Assembly: GCA_947652925.1 (NCBI GenBank)
Contig: CANTEW010000010.1
Location: 1 to 64,000, forward strand
DNA from: an uncultured Lachnospiraceae bacterium
Lineage (GTDB): Bacteria; Bacillota; Clostridia; Lachnospirales; Lachnospiraceae
Direction of reading: 5' to 3'
Length of the DNA stretch: 64,000 nucleotides
The translations under genes were made by a program, and so were the position numbers. The notes under the pieces were generated by a model that saw nothing but the letters and a program-made list of their open reading frames with translations, did no database searches and was not told the origin of the DNA. Position 1 is the first letter of the stretch; each line of letters opens with the position of its first letter. Positions 1 through 7,855 of this stretch are shown piece by piece.

Positions 1-69
1 AATATAGAAGATCCCCTCCTGACGCAGCTTCTCAAAGTCCTGATTCCCTATCCCTATCTTCATCGCCAT
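1..69 (-). CDS. AAA-ATPase (DUF1703-type), N-terminus only
   Basis: Reading leftwards from an ATG at 69 (a second ATG is at 63) the frame stays open to the window edge and encodes about 23 residues containing GIGNQDFEKLRQEGIFYI. This resembles the start of the AAA-ATPase-like/DUF1703 proteins that are abundant in Lachnospiraceae, which begin with a short G-I-G-x-x-x-F-x-x-L-R motif followed by a tyrosine-aspartate-lysine stretch and a Walker A. An AAGGAG-like site lies upstream. Only the first residues are visible, so no catalytic motif can be confirmed. The family often pairs an AAA ATPase with a PD-(D/E)XK nuclease-like domain; its role is unknown. It is transcribed in the same direction as fliS but is separated from it by a terminator. 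Confidence 0.55.
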   Translation of the reverse strand, partial: MAMKIGIGNQDFEKLRQEGIFYI

Positions 70-130
70 AAGATACCCCACGCTCCTTTTCCTTCCAAAT
101 AAACACAACTCTTTTCATAAAAATATACAA

Positions 131-165
131 ATGCTGCCAAGGTGACCCCCTACCCCTGGCAGCAT
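131..165 (-). terminator. Rho-independent terminator after the fliD-fliS-fliT-like unit
   Basis: A perfect 9-bp stem (atgctgcca at 131-139 pairing with tggcagcat at 157-165) encloses a 17-nt loop. On the minus strand it is followed by a T-rich tract, as expected for the end of the flagellar late-gene transcript. It lies 14 bases beyond the last gene. Confidence 0.75.
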
Positions 166-178
166 CAAGAAAACATAT

Positions 179-577
179 TTATTTATAAAAAGAATCTTTT
201 CCAGCCACACGCTGGCTCATCCTGCTGTCCACCTGGATCGTCTTATCCAGCACCTTACGGATGGATCCCGCGATCTCTCCGACTTTGACAGCCTCAAAAC
301 CGTCCCGCTCTCTCGCCGTCCCATGGTTGAGCCAATCTCTCACCTGTTCTCTCTTCTCTGGCGTGAGTACGGACAGGAGATATTGGATATCCCGGTCACA
401 GTCAACCGCAAGATCGATCTCGTTTTGCCGCATGGAGATCAACATCTCCAGGGATACCCGGTCATCCCGTGACAGGGCGTCCTGCATCTCCTGTGTGGTC
501 TTAAATATCTCGTTCATGCTCCCATATTTTTTCTGCAGCTTCTTCATGATCTCTACGAGGATCCCTTGTTCATCCAT
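179..577 (-). CDS. FliT-like flagellar chaperone candidate
   Basis: This is a 132-residue, charged, probably all-helical protein encoded directly after fliS. In many bacteria the gene after fliS is fliT, the export chaperone for the FliD cap and in some species a regulator. No strong sequence signature is visible, so the call rests on position, size and predicted helix-rich composition. The ATG at 577 is preferred because AGGAG sits six bases upstream; an in-frame start ten codons earlier lacks a comparable site. The C-terminal residues (QVDSRMSQRVAGKDSFYK) resemble the tail of FlgN-like chaperones. It is the last gene of the late flagellar unit. A generic FlgN/FliT-family chaperone is the main alternative. 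Confidence 0.55.
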   Translation of the reverse strand: MDEQGILVEIMKKLQKKYGSMNEIFKTTQEMQDALSRDDRVSLEMLISMRQNEIDLAVDCDRDIQYLLSVLTPEKREQVRDWLNHGTARERDGFEAVKVGEIAGSIRKVLDKTIQVDSRMSQRVAGKDSFYK

Positions 578-610
578 CTCTATCTCCTGCCTTTTGCGGA
601 CACTCATTCT

Positions 611-982
611 CTATCGATTCGATCTCTTCTCAGCCTGGCGGAATGCATCCCGCAGCTCCTCGATCAGCGGCTTTACCTCGTCCATGATCGCCTGCCTCCT
701 GCTGGCTTTGACGCGGCTCAACTCATATATAAAGAAGTCATATAAAGCCCTTAACTGAACACTGATCGCATACTCCCTGTTCAGGGTGCGTTTCAAATAT
801 TTAATGATCTCCGCAGCCCGGTTGATAGACTGATCAAAAACCTCATTATCCTGGTCTTTGAGCGCCAGCTCTGCCCTGGTTATCCTCTTTACCAGCTCAT
901 CAAAGAGCAGGAGCAGCATCTCACCTTGCGTCATGGTACTCACTGACTGGTTTTTATATTGTTGGTAACCGCTTGCACGCAT
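611..982 (-). CDS. fliS: Flagellar export chaperone FliS
   Basis: This 123-residue helical protein matches FliS in length and sequence. The N-terminal YQQYKNQSVSTMTQGEMLLLLFDE is the typical Y-x-x-x-x-v-x-T-a-s-p-x-x-L-i-x-m-L-Y-d block, followed by the amphipathic helices that wrap around the flagellin C-terminus. FliS keeps flagellin unfolded in the cytoplasm and delivers it to the FlhA export gate. It starts at an ATG preceded by AAGGAG and lies 27 bases after fliD, as in Bacillus and other Firmicutes. The flagellin gene itself is not in this window. Confidence 0.95.
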   Translation of the reverse strand: MRASGYQQYKNQSVSTMTQGEMLLLLFDELVKRITRAELALKDQDNEVFDQSINRAAEIIKYLKRTLNREYAISVQLRALYDFFIYELSRVKASRRQAIMDEVKPLIEELRDAFRQAEKRSNR

Positions 983-1008
983 TTTTTCTCTCCTTAATCC
1001 TGTGACTT

Positions 1009-3405
1009 TTAATAGCCGCCCGACATAGAACTCAAGTAACTGCTCTGGCTGTTCATCTGAGCGATCACAGTCTCCAGCCTGGTGAACTGAGAAATATACC
1101 GATCCTGTTCACTCTTGAGCCGTGTCTGGAGCTGTTTGATGATATCGTCGATATCTTTCATGGATTTATACATCTCATTGTCTGTCAGACTGATCGCAGA
1201 AGATTCTGAACCTGCCCTCTGGATCAGACTACCCTTGGTCCCCCAGGTCTTCGCATAAGAATCCGTGATCTTCTTCATATTTGTCATCAGGCCAGTCTTG
1301 CTGTCTGTAAACAATTTTGCGACTTTATCCGGATCAGACTCTAATGCATTCTTTAATTTGGTCTCATCGATCGTCAGCTTACCGTTTGAAGAATATCCGC
1401 TCACTTCAGATATACCGATAGCTTCTAACTGGTTCATGAGCGACCCGCCTGCAACAAAACGCAGGTCGCTGGAAAGATTGCGGAGCAGGTCATCTCCAAA
1501 GAGGATACCTTCTTTCGCTTTTTTCTCCCATTTTTCTATCTGCTCTTCGGACATGTCTTCTTTCTGATCGTCCGTCAGAGGCGCATAATCCCGGTCGGGT
1601 TTTGTAGAGACAAGACTGTTGACCAGATCCACCACTTCGTTGTAAGCGGTCACCATGTCTTTGATCGTGGTGAGGAGATTGTCTACGTTGGCTTTGGATT
1701 CGAAGGTGATCTCCTCACCTATATTGGCATCTGTATCGATCTCATCATCCGCGGGGTTGGCTGCCTGCTCCTTATACTTTCCAAAAGTACCTTTTACTGT
1801 GATATTCAATCCATCCTGTGTAAAGGTATTGGAACCTCTGACCAGATTTATCTGCTCTGAAGATCCGGCATATTGTACAGTCACGATCGCATCCTGTCCC
1901 TGTTGTACATTACTCATCAGATCGCCAAATAAAGATGCTCCAGTCCCACTTATGTCGATGTTCCCACTGGCTCCGTCCACTGTAGCGGAGATAGTGAATT
2001 TATCTGAGTTCTGCAGATAAGATATCTTCACTCCGGCATTCAGATGATTGATCTGATCCATGATACTGTTTATCGTATCATCTGCCTTGATCTGGATCGT
2101 CTTTCCATTGATCGTCAGATCTTTTGGATAATCTGATACACTTCCTGCCCCCTGGAGACCTGAATCAGTGATCTTCGCATCCAGATTCAGTTTGTTATTC
2201 TCTCCTGATAAAGCGTTGAAAGCACCATTCCCCCCTATCATACCCGCACTGCCGCCTGTCAATGTGAGGACCGAAGTCTTATCTGCAGCTTTCGCCTGCC
2301 CGGGAAGCGTTGTCTTAAGATCAAAACTCCCTTTAGTAGGATCTAAAGCGTCCGCCTTGAACTCAACAGCGACCCTGCCCTCTCCAATCGCTTTATCAAA
2401 TCCTTTCTGCAGGGTTTCCTCGACTCTTTTCATCACGTCTTCCTGAGAAGACAAAGCTTCCAACTCTTCCTTGGAGGGCATTTTTATAGAAATATCCTGA
2501 CCATTGTAATTAAAGTTTAACGTCTTCCCTGCGATCCTATCTATAAAATCTTCATTTCTGTAAAGACTGTCCTCATCAGCTGTGATATGCCCCAAGCTGT
2601 TACCTGCCTTCACTTCCAGGCTGTCTGGGTTCTCTTTCAGATGTTCATCCAGTTTATCATCTTTCTTAAGCCCCAATAAGGCTTTCAATGTCACCTCGGA
2701 ACCACCGGTCACACTAAAGTCTTCTTTCGCTTTTAATGTGATCTCACTTCCGTTAAGCTGAAACTCCGCCACGCTATCCAGCGTTTTATTGCCATCGATC
2801 TTAACATCTTTCAATGCCGCATTCAATTGATCGACCGTTGTCTGATCGATCGTAGAGCCAACTTCACCGAATCGTACAGTATATGTCTTGCCGCCATACT
2901 CGATCTTAAGGTTTTCATCATAAAAGTTATTGATCAAAGTCCCGCCGACAGTCCCCGTTCTCAGCACACCGTCAGACACTGCGCTGGAATTGGTAGATGA
3001 GGTATTCTTCGCCAGCTGCTTCACACCCAAGATAGTCAGGGAATCCGCCGCATTTGTTCCATTGCTGGTCACACTCACCTTTGAACTATTCTTTCCATTC
3101 GCGATGATATTCGTTCTGCTGAATAAGCTGGAATTGGTCAGATTCGTAGATGGATTCGTAAAATCCATGTATTTTGTTGACAATGCGACTAATTTATCAG
3201 TCACGGAGCGGTATGCATCCTGTTTCCACTGAAATGTCTGTTTTTTCTGCTGTTGTTTTGCGATCTTTGCCCTTGTAGCATAGGTCATGGATTCGATCAG
3301 TGTATCCCTGTCCAGACCACTGGCCAGACCGCCGTATCCATGTAGACCTCCCCCTCCGGATACGAGACTACTGGTACTGCTCGATAAACTCCCAATTGAT
3401 GCCAT
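1009..3405 (-). CDS. fliD: Flagellar hook-associated protein 2 (filament cap) FliD
   Basis: The 798-residue product has the FliD N-terminal domain (GGLASGLDRDTLIESM..., residues about 25-130), a long serine/threonine-rich variable middle and a C-terminal FliD domain ending in a coiled-coil segment (RLKSEQDRYISQFTRLETVI). FliD forms the cap at the filament tip that folds incoming flagellin. It is longer than the roughly 500-residue Bacillus protein, mainly through the variable central domain exposed at the cell surface, which is common in Lachnospiraceae. The ATG at 3405 is chosen because it has GGAGAGGAG upstream and begins with MASIGSLSSS; an earlier in-frame start would add 12 residues unlike FliD. 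Confidence 0.95.
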   Translation of the reverse strand: MASIGSLSSSTSSLVSGGGGLHGYGGLASGLDRDTLIESMTYATRAKIAKQQQKKQTFQWKQDAYRSVTDKLVALSTKYMDFTNPSTNLTNSSLFSRTNIIANGKNSSKVSVTSNGTNAADSLTILGVKQLAKNTSSTNSSAVSDGVLRTGTVGGTLINNFYDENLKIEYGGKTYTVRFGEVGSTIDQTTVDQLNAALKDVKIDGNKTLDSVAEFQLNGSEITLKAKEDFSVTGGSEVTLKALLGLKKDDKLDEHLKENPDSLEVKAGNSLGHITADEDSLYRNEDFIDRIAGKTLNFNYNGQDISIKMPSKEELEALSSQEDVMKRVEETLQKGFDKAIGEGRVAVEFKADALDPTKGSFDLKTTLPGQAKAADKTSVLTLTGGSAGMIGGNGAFNALSGENNKLNLDAKITDSGLQGAGSVSDYPKDLTINGKTIQIKADDTINSIMDQINHLNAGVKISYLQNSDKFTISATVDGASGNIDISGTGASLFGDLMSNVQQGQDAIVTVQYAGSSEQINLVRGSNTFTQDGLNITVKGTFGKYKEQAANPADDEIDTDANIGEEITFESKANVDNLLTTIKDMVTAYNEVVDLVNSLVSTKPDRDYAPLTDDQKEDMSEEQIEKWEKKAKEGILFGDDLLRNLSSDLRFVAGGSLMNQLEAIGISEVSGYSSNGKLTIDETKLKNALESDPDKVAKLFTDSKTGLMTNMKKITDSYAKTWGTKGSLIQRAGSESSAISLTDNEMYKSMKDIDDIIKQLQTRLKSEQDRYISQFTRLETVIAQMNSQSSYLSSMSGGY

Positions 3406-3758
3406 ATTATGCAACTCCTCTCCTGAAAATATACACGCCAAAGTTTTCCATAGGGCCGTCCTCTACATCTAGTATACTGTAGATCTCACAACATGCTCCT
3501 TCTCCATGCAGGCCATGCTGCACCTTACACATGCGAGCCAAACTATGCTATGCAGTTATCATAAAACATATTTCAAACACACTGCGGCACGTCTGCATGC
3601 TACATGTCCGGGACAGGCCGGTCTCGATATTTTTCTCGAATTTTTATCTATACTTATTTATCGACATATAGTATACTTAATTAATAGTGAAATATAGATT
3701 TTACATTGCCCCAAATGGCAGCAGATATATAGACGACTACTGAACAGGAGAATGACCA
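3406..3758. other. Divergent intergenic region between fliD and the comFB-like gene
   Basis: This 353-base region is AT-rich between about 3640 and 3700 and has no convincing gene on either strand. It must carry the start signals for fliD (leftward) and the ComFB-domain gene (rightward). A SigD-like motif for fliD is listed separately. For the rightward gene, TATAGT at 3667-3672 is a possible -10 but has only a weak TTATCT at 3644-3649 as a -35. The fliD leader, if transcription starts near 3650, would be about 240 bases long. Confidence 0.4.
3658..3684 (-). promoter_or_regulatory. Candidate SigD (FliA)-type promoter for fliD
   Basis: On the minus strand the sequence reads TTAA, 15 bases, GTCGATAA. 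The Bacillus SigD consensus is TAAA, 15 bases, GCCGATAT, so both elements match with one or two changes each at the right spacing. This fits fliD-fliS as late flagellar genes and the presence of fliA in the window. The match is short, the distance to fliD is about 250 bases, and AT-rich DNA can give such hits by chance. Confidence 0.4.
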
Positions 3759-4502
3759 ATGGCGACAACGAACAATGAGACTCCGGACATACTGCACCTT
3801 CTGACAGGCGAAGGACCTGATCCGGAAACATCTGAAAAAGAAGAAAGCCCCCTCGAGACACCCCAGGTCAGAGCAGGTACAGAAAATACAGATGATACAG
3901 CTGTACAACAGCAGATCCATGAGCAGACAGGAACAGAGCAGGATATCCCCAATATCTCTATCATTTCCACCGGCAACAGCGAGGATGATCCTGTAGCCGA
4001 TCTGATCAAAGAACAATTAGAAGAAGATTTTCCTGAAGATATCCTAAGACCTCAACCTTCTCACACCGATATCCCCGACTTTCCAGAGGATCTGGATCCG
4101 TCCATGCCGACGCATGAGGGAACAGCGGACGTAGCGGCTGACGCTGAAAAGGATACAGACATTTTTGCGGAAGATACAGCAGACGGATCAGATGATCCAG
4201 ATCCAATCCTTCCTGCCGCTGATGGCGATCATCTGCAAAATTACCGTTTTGTAAACGTCATGGAATATATAGTCAAAGACCTCGTTATGGAATATATGGT
4301 CAGATTCAATATGTGTACCTGTGAACGGTGTATGGTAGATACCATGGCTTTAGCGCTGACTTATTGTCCCGCCAAGTACATCGTCGTGGATTCACACTCC
4401 GTATCCCCTCTCCTGAATTTTTATTCCAACAGATACCGGGGAAATGTGACTGTGGAACTCACTAAAGCATGTATCAAAATAAAAGATAATCCCCGCCATT
4501 GA
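3759..4502 (+). CDS. ComFB-domain protein with long acidic N-terminal extension
   Basis: The last roughly 85 of 247 residues match the late-competence ComFB family: VMEYIVKDLVMEYMVRF, then CTCERCMVDTMALALTYCP with its C-x-C-x-x-C cluster, then AKYIVV. ComFB proteins are usually only 80-100 residues. Here residues 1-160 are a low-complexity stretch very rich in Asp, Glu, Thr and Pro, probably disordered. In Bacillus comFB lies in the comF operon next to late flagellar genes, and recent work describes ComFB proteins as cyclic-dinucleotide receptors affecting motility. The gene is divergent from fliD and converges with an EAL-HDOD gene. Inference: it may be a c-di-GMP-responsive modulator of motility. 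The start has GGAG upstream (caggagaatgaccaatg). Confidence 0.75.
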   Translation: MATTNNETPDILHLLTGEGPDPETSEKEESPLETPQVRAGTENTDDTAVQQQIHEQTGTEQDIPNISIISTGNSEDDPVADLIKEQLEEDFPEDILRPQPSHTDIPDFPEDLDPSMPTHEGTADVAADAEKDTDIFAEDTADGSDDPDPILPAADGDHLQNYRFVNVMEYIVKDLVMEYMVRFNMCTCERCMVDTMALALTYCPAKYIVVDSHSVSPLLNFYSNRYRGNVTVELTKACIKIKDNPRH

Positions 4503-4518
4503 TCAATTGACGGGGGTT
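4488..4518. terminator. Bidirectional hairpin spanning the stop codons of both converging genes
   Basis: CCCCG at 4491-4495 pairs with CGGGG at 4511-4515, extended by AA/TT pairs outside and capped by the palindrome ATTGATCAAT at 4498-4507. The two stop codons (TGA at 4500-4502 and, on the other strand, TGA at 4505-4503) together form TGATCA in the loop. T-rich DNA follows on both sides. The hairpin probably terminates the comFB-like gene and the 26-kb flagellar operon. Confidence 0.6.
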
Positions 4519-5783
4519 TCCTCTTCCACTTCTTCCTCTGGACGCTCGAACTCATTTGTCAAGCCATTCCAGATCTCATTGACCTCTTCTACACAATCCA
4601 GATACAATTGTGCGATCATGTTTGTGGCAATATTCAATTTCTCTGTATCTTTCTTCAGCTTTTTCCAATCGGCCTGCTCATAATCAAGGACTAACTGGAA
4701 CAATTGCCCCCCGATCCCTTCATTCCGGAGCAGAGCGTCTTTCACCACGTCTGGTAACGGGATACCCTCCAGGATCTCTTCCATCGTGGCATCGATGATA
4801 TAATCCATCGTAGAGAACATACCGATCATATATGCCTCGTACTTCGTGATATCCGATGTATGCATACGCTCCACAAGTGCAGAACTGAGTGTGGCCCGCA
4901 GGAAAGATAATTTCAAGACCTCCTCAGAAGCATTGTTCCGGTCACTGTCTTTTACACTCAGCAGATATACCCACTGGCGTAATTGATTGATACCCAGCGT
5001 GATCAGCGCCTGACGGATGGAAGAAGTCCTTTTCCGGATGGAAAAATATTTTGAATTCACCATCTTCAAAACGGTATAACTCAAAGAGGCATCCCGGCTG
5101 ATGATCCTCTCGATCTCCTCCATATCCGGCTCATCCTTGGACACTTGCACCACTAGATGATAGAAGTTGCCTTCCATATAGTCCATTTTGCTAGACTTTG
5201 TGATCGTGGCTCTCTCGATGTAATTTCCCTGCAGAAAATCTACGCCTACCTCTTTCGCCAGATCATAATCCTCTTTAGAATTCACGCCCACCGCAATGCA
5301 CTTTTTATTAAAACCGTGCAGCATATCTACCAGGTTGATCAGTGATTTCTTCCCTTTTTCATCATGTTTATCAGCCAAGGTGACTTTTGCATAATCAGCC
5401 ATCTCTAACATACTGAAATATTTGGGTGAAAATTGAAAATTATTGATGGCGAAACGATAGCCATCCTTACGGTATTTCTGCATGATGCCCGCCGCCAAGG
5501 GATGGACAACGATACTATCTTCGATCTGTACCACCATCTTTGTCTTATCGAATAATTTAGGCGTATTGCGAAAGAACAGAGAGGGCGGAAAAGATAAAAA
5601 AGTCACCTTATCCTTAAAGATAATATCGTTGTTCTGTGTCAAAAATCCAGATATCGTATCTGCAACAGCTCCTTCTGAAGTATTATATAAGCTGTCATTA
5701 TCACTCTGTATCATGATCTCATAACCGACGATCTCATCGTCTTCCCGTTTTTTGATCGCTTGCCGCACCACATACTTATCCAT
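4503..5783 (-). CDS. EAL-HDOD signalling protein with a degenerate EAL domain
   Basis: The 426-residue protein has an EAL-like domain (about residues 1-210) and an HDOD domain (about 215-400, with SYTVLKMVNSKYFSIRKRTSSI and LGINQLRQWVYLL), the layout of the YuxH family. The catalytic residues of active phosphodiesterases are missing: EAL reads YEI, the DDFG loop reads NNFQ, the KxD position reads KVT, and the E of the EGVE motif is replaced (VGVNS). It should therefore bind partners or perhaps c-di-GMP rather than hydrolyse it. It is the last gene of the flagellar operon, overlapping cheV by 8 bases, and ends directly against the ComFB-domain gene. Confidence 0.85.
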   Translation of the reverse strand: MDKYVVRQAIKKREDDEIVGYEIMIQSDNDSLYNTSEGAVADTISGFLTQNNDIIFKDKVTFLSFPPSLFFRNTPKLFDKTKMVVQIEDSIVVHPLAAGIMQKYRKDGYRFAINNFQFSPKYFSMLEMADYAKVTLADKHDEKGKKSLINLVDMLHGFNKKCIAVGVNSKEDYDLAKEVGVDFLQGNYIERATITKSSKMDYMEGNFYHLVVQVSKDEPDMEEIERIISRDASLSYTVLKMVNSKYFSIRKRTSSIRQALITLGINQLRQWVYLLSVKDSDRNNASEEVLKLSFLRATLSSALVERMHTSDITKYEAYMIGMFSTMDYIIDATMEEILEGIPLPDVVKDALLRNEGIGGQLFQLVLDYEQADWKKLKKDTEKLNIATNMIAQLYLDCVEEVNEIWNGLTNEFERPEEEVEEETPVN

Positions 5784-6702
5784 TGATCTCTTGCTCCCTG
5801 CCTTCCAATAAATGATCCATTACCTCTACCAGATGCCCAATCTCCGGTTTAGAAAGCTGTTCATCTGCCCCCAATTGTTTCCCTTTGATCTCCATCTCCT
5901 GATTGATCAGTGATGAAAAGATGATCAATGGGATATGCTTCAGATTATCATTATCTTTTACTAATTTCGTCAGACGATGCCCATCCATCTTCGGCATCTC
6001 TATATCCGTGATGATCAATGCAACTTTCTTGTCCAGATCTTCATCATTCTGTACAGCCTTCAGATAATTCCAGGCCTCCTGGCCATTGTTGAATTTTTTC
6101 AGATTCAGGTATCCGGCTTTATTCAATGCCTCTTCGATCATCTTTGTCAGCAGGATCGAATCTTCCGCCAGGATGATCGGATGTTCATTCCTAGCGCGGT
6201 CTCCCAGAGCATCGATCTCTGATTCCTGTATACCTGTCTCCGGCGCGATATCCGTCACGATCTTCTCAAAATCCAATATGGTGACCAGGTCGTCTCCACA
6301 CTGGGCAATACCAGTAGCCACACTCTCAGCCCCACGATTTAATGTATTGTCAGGTTTCTGGATATCTGCCCAGGAGATCCGGCTGATGCCCACTACATTA
6401 TGTACCCTGAAAGCAATATGCATTTTGTTAAAATTCGTCACCAGGAAAAGATCCCTAGGATTTTTTTCTGTGGGGTTCCCTGTGAGATAGAAGGGCAGAT
6501 CCACTACAGTCAGCAGTATATCCCTAGGTTTGAAGATACCTTCCACAGAAGGATGTACATGCGGGACCGATTTGACTTTGTCGGACATCATGATCTCTGT
6601 CACTTTGGCCACATTGATCCCATATAATTCTCCATACAGGATGAACTGCATGATCTCGATCTCATTGGTCCCTGATTCCAACAAAATTTCTGTTTGTGCC
6701 AT
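5776..6702 (-). CDS. cheV: Chemotaxis coupling protein CheV
   Basis: The 308-residue protein joins an N-terminal CheW-like domain (about residues 10-165, with VVDLPFYL and VVGISRISWADIQ) to a C-terminal receiver domain (about 175-300). The receiver shows the acidic pocket AEDS, the phospho-acceptor aspartate in ITDIEMPKMDG and the conserved lysine in LSKPE. CheV links chemoreceptors to the CheA kinase and takes part in adaptation. Neither CheA nor CheW is encoded here, so those partners lie elsewhere in the genome. The ATG has AAAGGAG upstream. Confidence 0.93.
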   Translation of the reverse strand: MAQTEILLESGTNEIEIMQFILYGELYGINVAKVTEIMMSDKVKSVPHVHPSVEGIFKPRDILLTVVDLPFYLTGNPTEKNPRDLFLVTNFNKMHIAFRVHNVVGISRISWADIQKPDNTLNRGAESVATGIAQCGDDLVTILDFEKIVTDIAPETGIQESEIDALGDRARNEHPIILAEDSILLTKMIEEALNKAGYLNLKKFNNGQEAWNYLKAVQNDEDLDKKVALIITDIEMPKMDGHRLTKLVKDNDNLKHIPLIIFSSLINQEMEIKGKQLGADEQLSKPEIGHLVEVMDHLLEGREQEING

Positions 6703-6715
6703 ATCTTTTTCTCCT

Positions 6716-7198
6716 TTACATGGTTATTTCCGGCCTGCCAAAGGTCTTTATAGTTACTTTTCCGTCACTAACATCCATGGACATGGTCCTGGCATAATTT
6801 GCCCCTGTATCCTCCCCTACAATGCGTATCCCTTGTTCACGCAGTATTTTTTTTACATTCATGGCGTTCCTCTCTCCGATATTCCCCAGATCGTGACCGC
6901 CTTTCATCTCGAACATCCTTGCACCGCCTGCGATCTTGGCCCGCATCCGATTCTTCACACCTCCAAATGCAGTCATTTTCCGTATCGTCTCCCGCAAGCC
7001 CGTATCTGCATATTTGTAAGGGTTCTTATCAGCCATCGTCCCAAGTTCCGGCAGCATAATGTGGACCAGTGTTCCCAACTTGATCATGGGATCATACAAG
7101 GCGATCCCAATACAAGAACCAAGAGCATAGGTGATCAAAACTCCCTGCTGCCTGGCCATCTTCATATCCGCTATTCCCACAATGATCTGTTTTGCCAT
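6716..7198 (-). CDS. cheD: Chemoreceptor glutamine deamidase CheD
   Basis: The 160-residue protein carries the CheD catalytic triad in its expected context: the cysteine in LGSCIGIALYDP, the histidine in LVHIMLPE and the threonine in YADTGL. CheD deamidates receptor glutamines and forms a complex with CheC, whose phosphatase activity it stimulates. The ATG at 7198 is chosen four bases after the cheC stop; a TTG four codons earlier would sit too close to the G-rich ribosome site. Its position next to cheC matches the functional pairing. Confidence 0.93.
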   Translation of the reverse strand: MAKQIIVGIADMKMARQQGVLITYALGSCIGIALYDPMIKLGTLVHIMLPELGTMADKNPYKYADTGLRETIRKMTAFGGVKNRMRAKIAGGARMFEMKGGHDLGNIGERNAMNVKKILREQGIRIVGEDTGANYARTMSMDVSDGKVTIKTFGRPEITM

Positions 7199-7202
7199 TA
7201 CA

Positions 7203-7823
7203 TTAGTCAACCCCCAACTTATGCATCAAATAATTTAAAGACTCTATATCAGGCATCATCAGCAGATTACTGTTCAATACCTTATCATCTACGATAAATT
7301 TTCCATTGATCATCATCAATTTGTCTGTCACATAGCCAAACTCTACCATCGGGACACTCAAGATCCCGCCCAGCATATTGATCGCGATGCTGGGGATGGA
7401 CAGATTGATCCTCACGCCTGTGAGCCCTGACATGGCATTTACATAAGAAGAGATGATGATATTCCCGATCTCCTCCAATGCTGATTTCTCCAACTCAGTC
7501 AGATCCATGTAATCTTCGATCTTTTTGGACAAGACACTGGACAGGACAGCGTTGATAAAATCCATCTTCAGCACAAACAACATGATCCCGTTGATCTCTC
7601 CCGACATCTTGACCAGGACAGCCGCCACGATCTCCTCAGGAGTCCCCACCATCTCGATGGCTTCGTTATAACCTAAGATATATACATCAGGCAGGGACAT
7701 CTTGGTCCTTTTTTTCAAGACCTGCGAAAGGGCTGTGGCAGCATTCCCTGTGCCGATGCTGCCGATCTCTTTGATCACATCCATCTCTAAAGCACTCATA
7801 TCCTCATATTTTTCAATTCCCAT
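7203..7823 (-). CDS. cheC: CheY-P phosphatase CheC
   Basis: The 206-residue protein has two homologous CheC halves. The second active site is canonical (E118-E-I-G-N121 region: LEEIGNIIISS). The first reads KEIGSIGTGN, so the usual ExxN asparagine is a serine (E19, S22). CheC removes phosphate from CheY-P and is stimulated by CheD. The start at 7823 has AAAGGAG seven bases upstream; an in-frame start 12 codons earlier lacks this. It follows flgG by about 30 bases and is followed at once by cheD. Confidence 0.92.
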   Translation of the reverse strand: MGIEKYEDMSALEMDVIKEIGSIGTGNAATALSQVLKKRTKMSLPDVYILGYNEAIEMVGTPEEIVAAVLVKMSGEINGIMLFVLKMDFINAVLSSVLSKKIEDYMDLTELEKSALEEIGNIIISSYVNAMSGLTGVRINLSIPSIAINMLGGILSVPMVEFGYVTDKLMMINGKFIVDDKVLNSNLLMMPDIESLNYLMHKLGVD

Positions 7824-7855
7824 AGGCACTCCTTTCTTTGAGCATCCTGCACCTA

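Noticed and set aside
6530..7297. Long plus-strand reading frame opposite cheD and cheV
   Set aside because: It lies antisense to clearly coding genes, has Ser/His/Pro-rich sequence without a domain and no good ribosome site.
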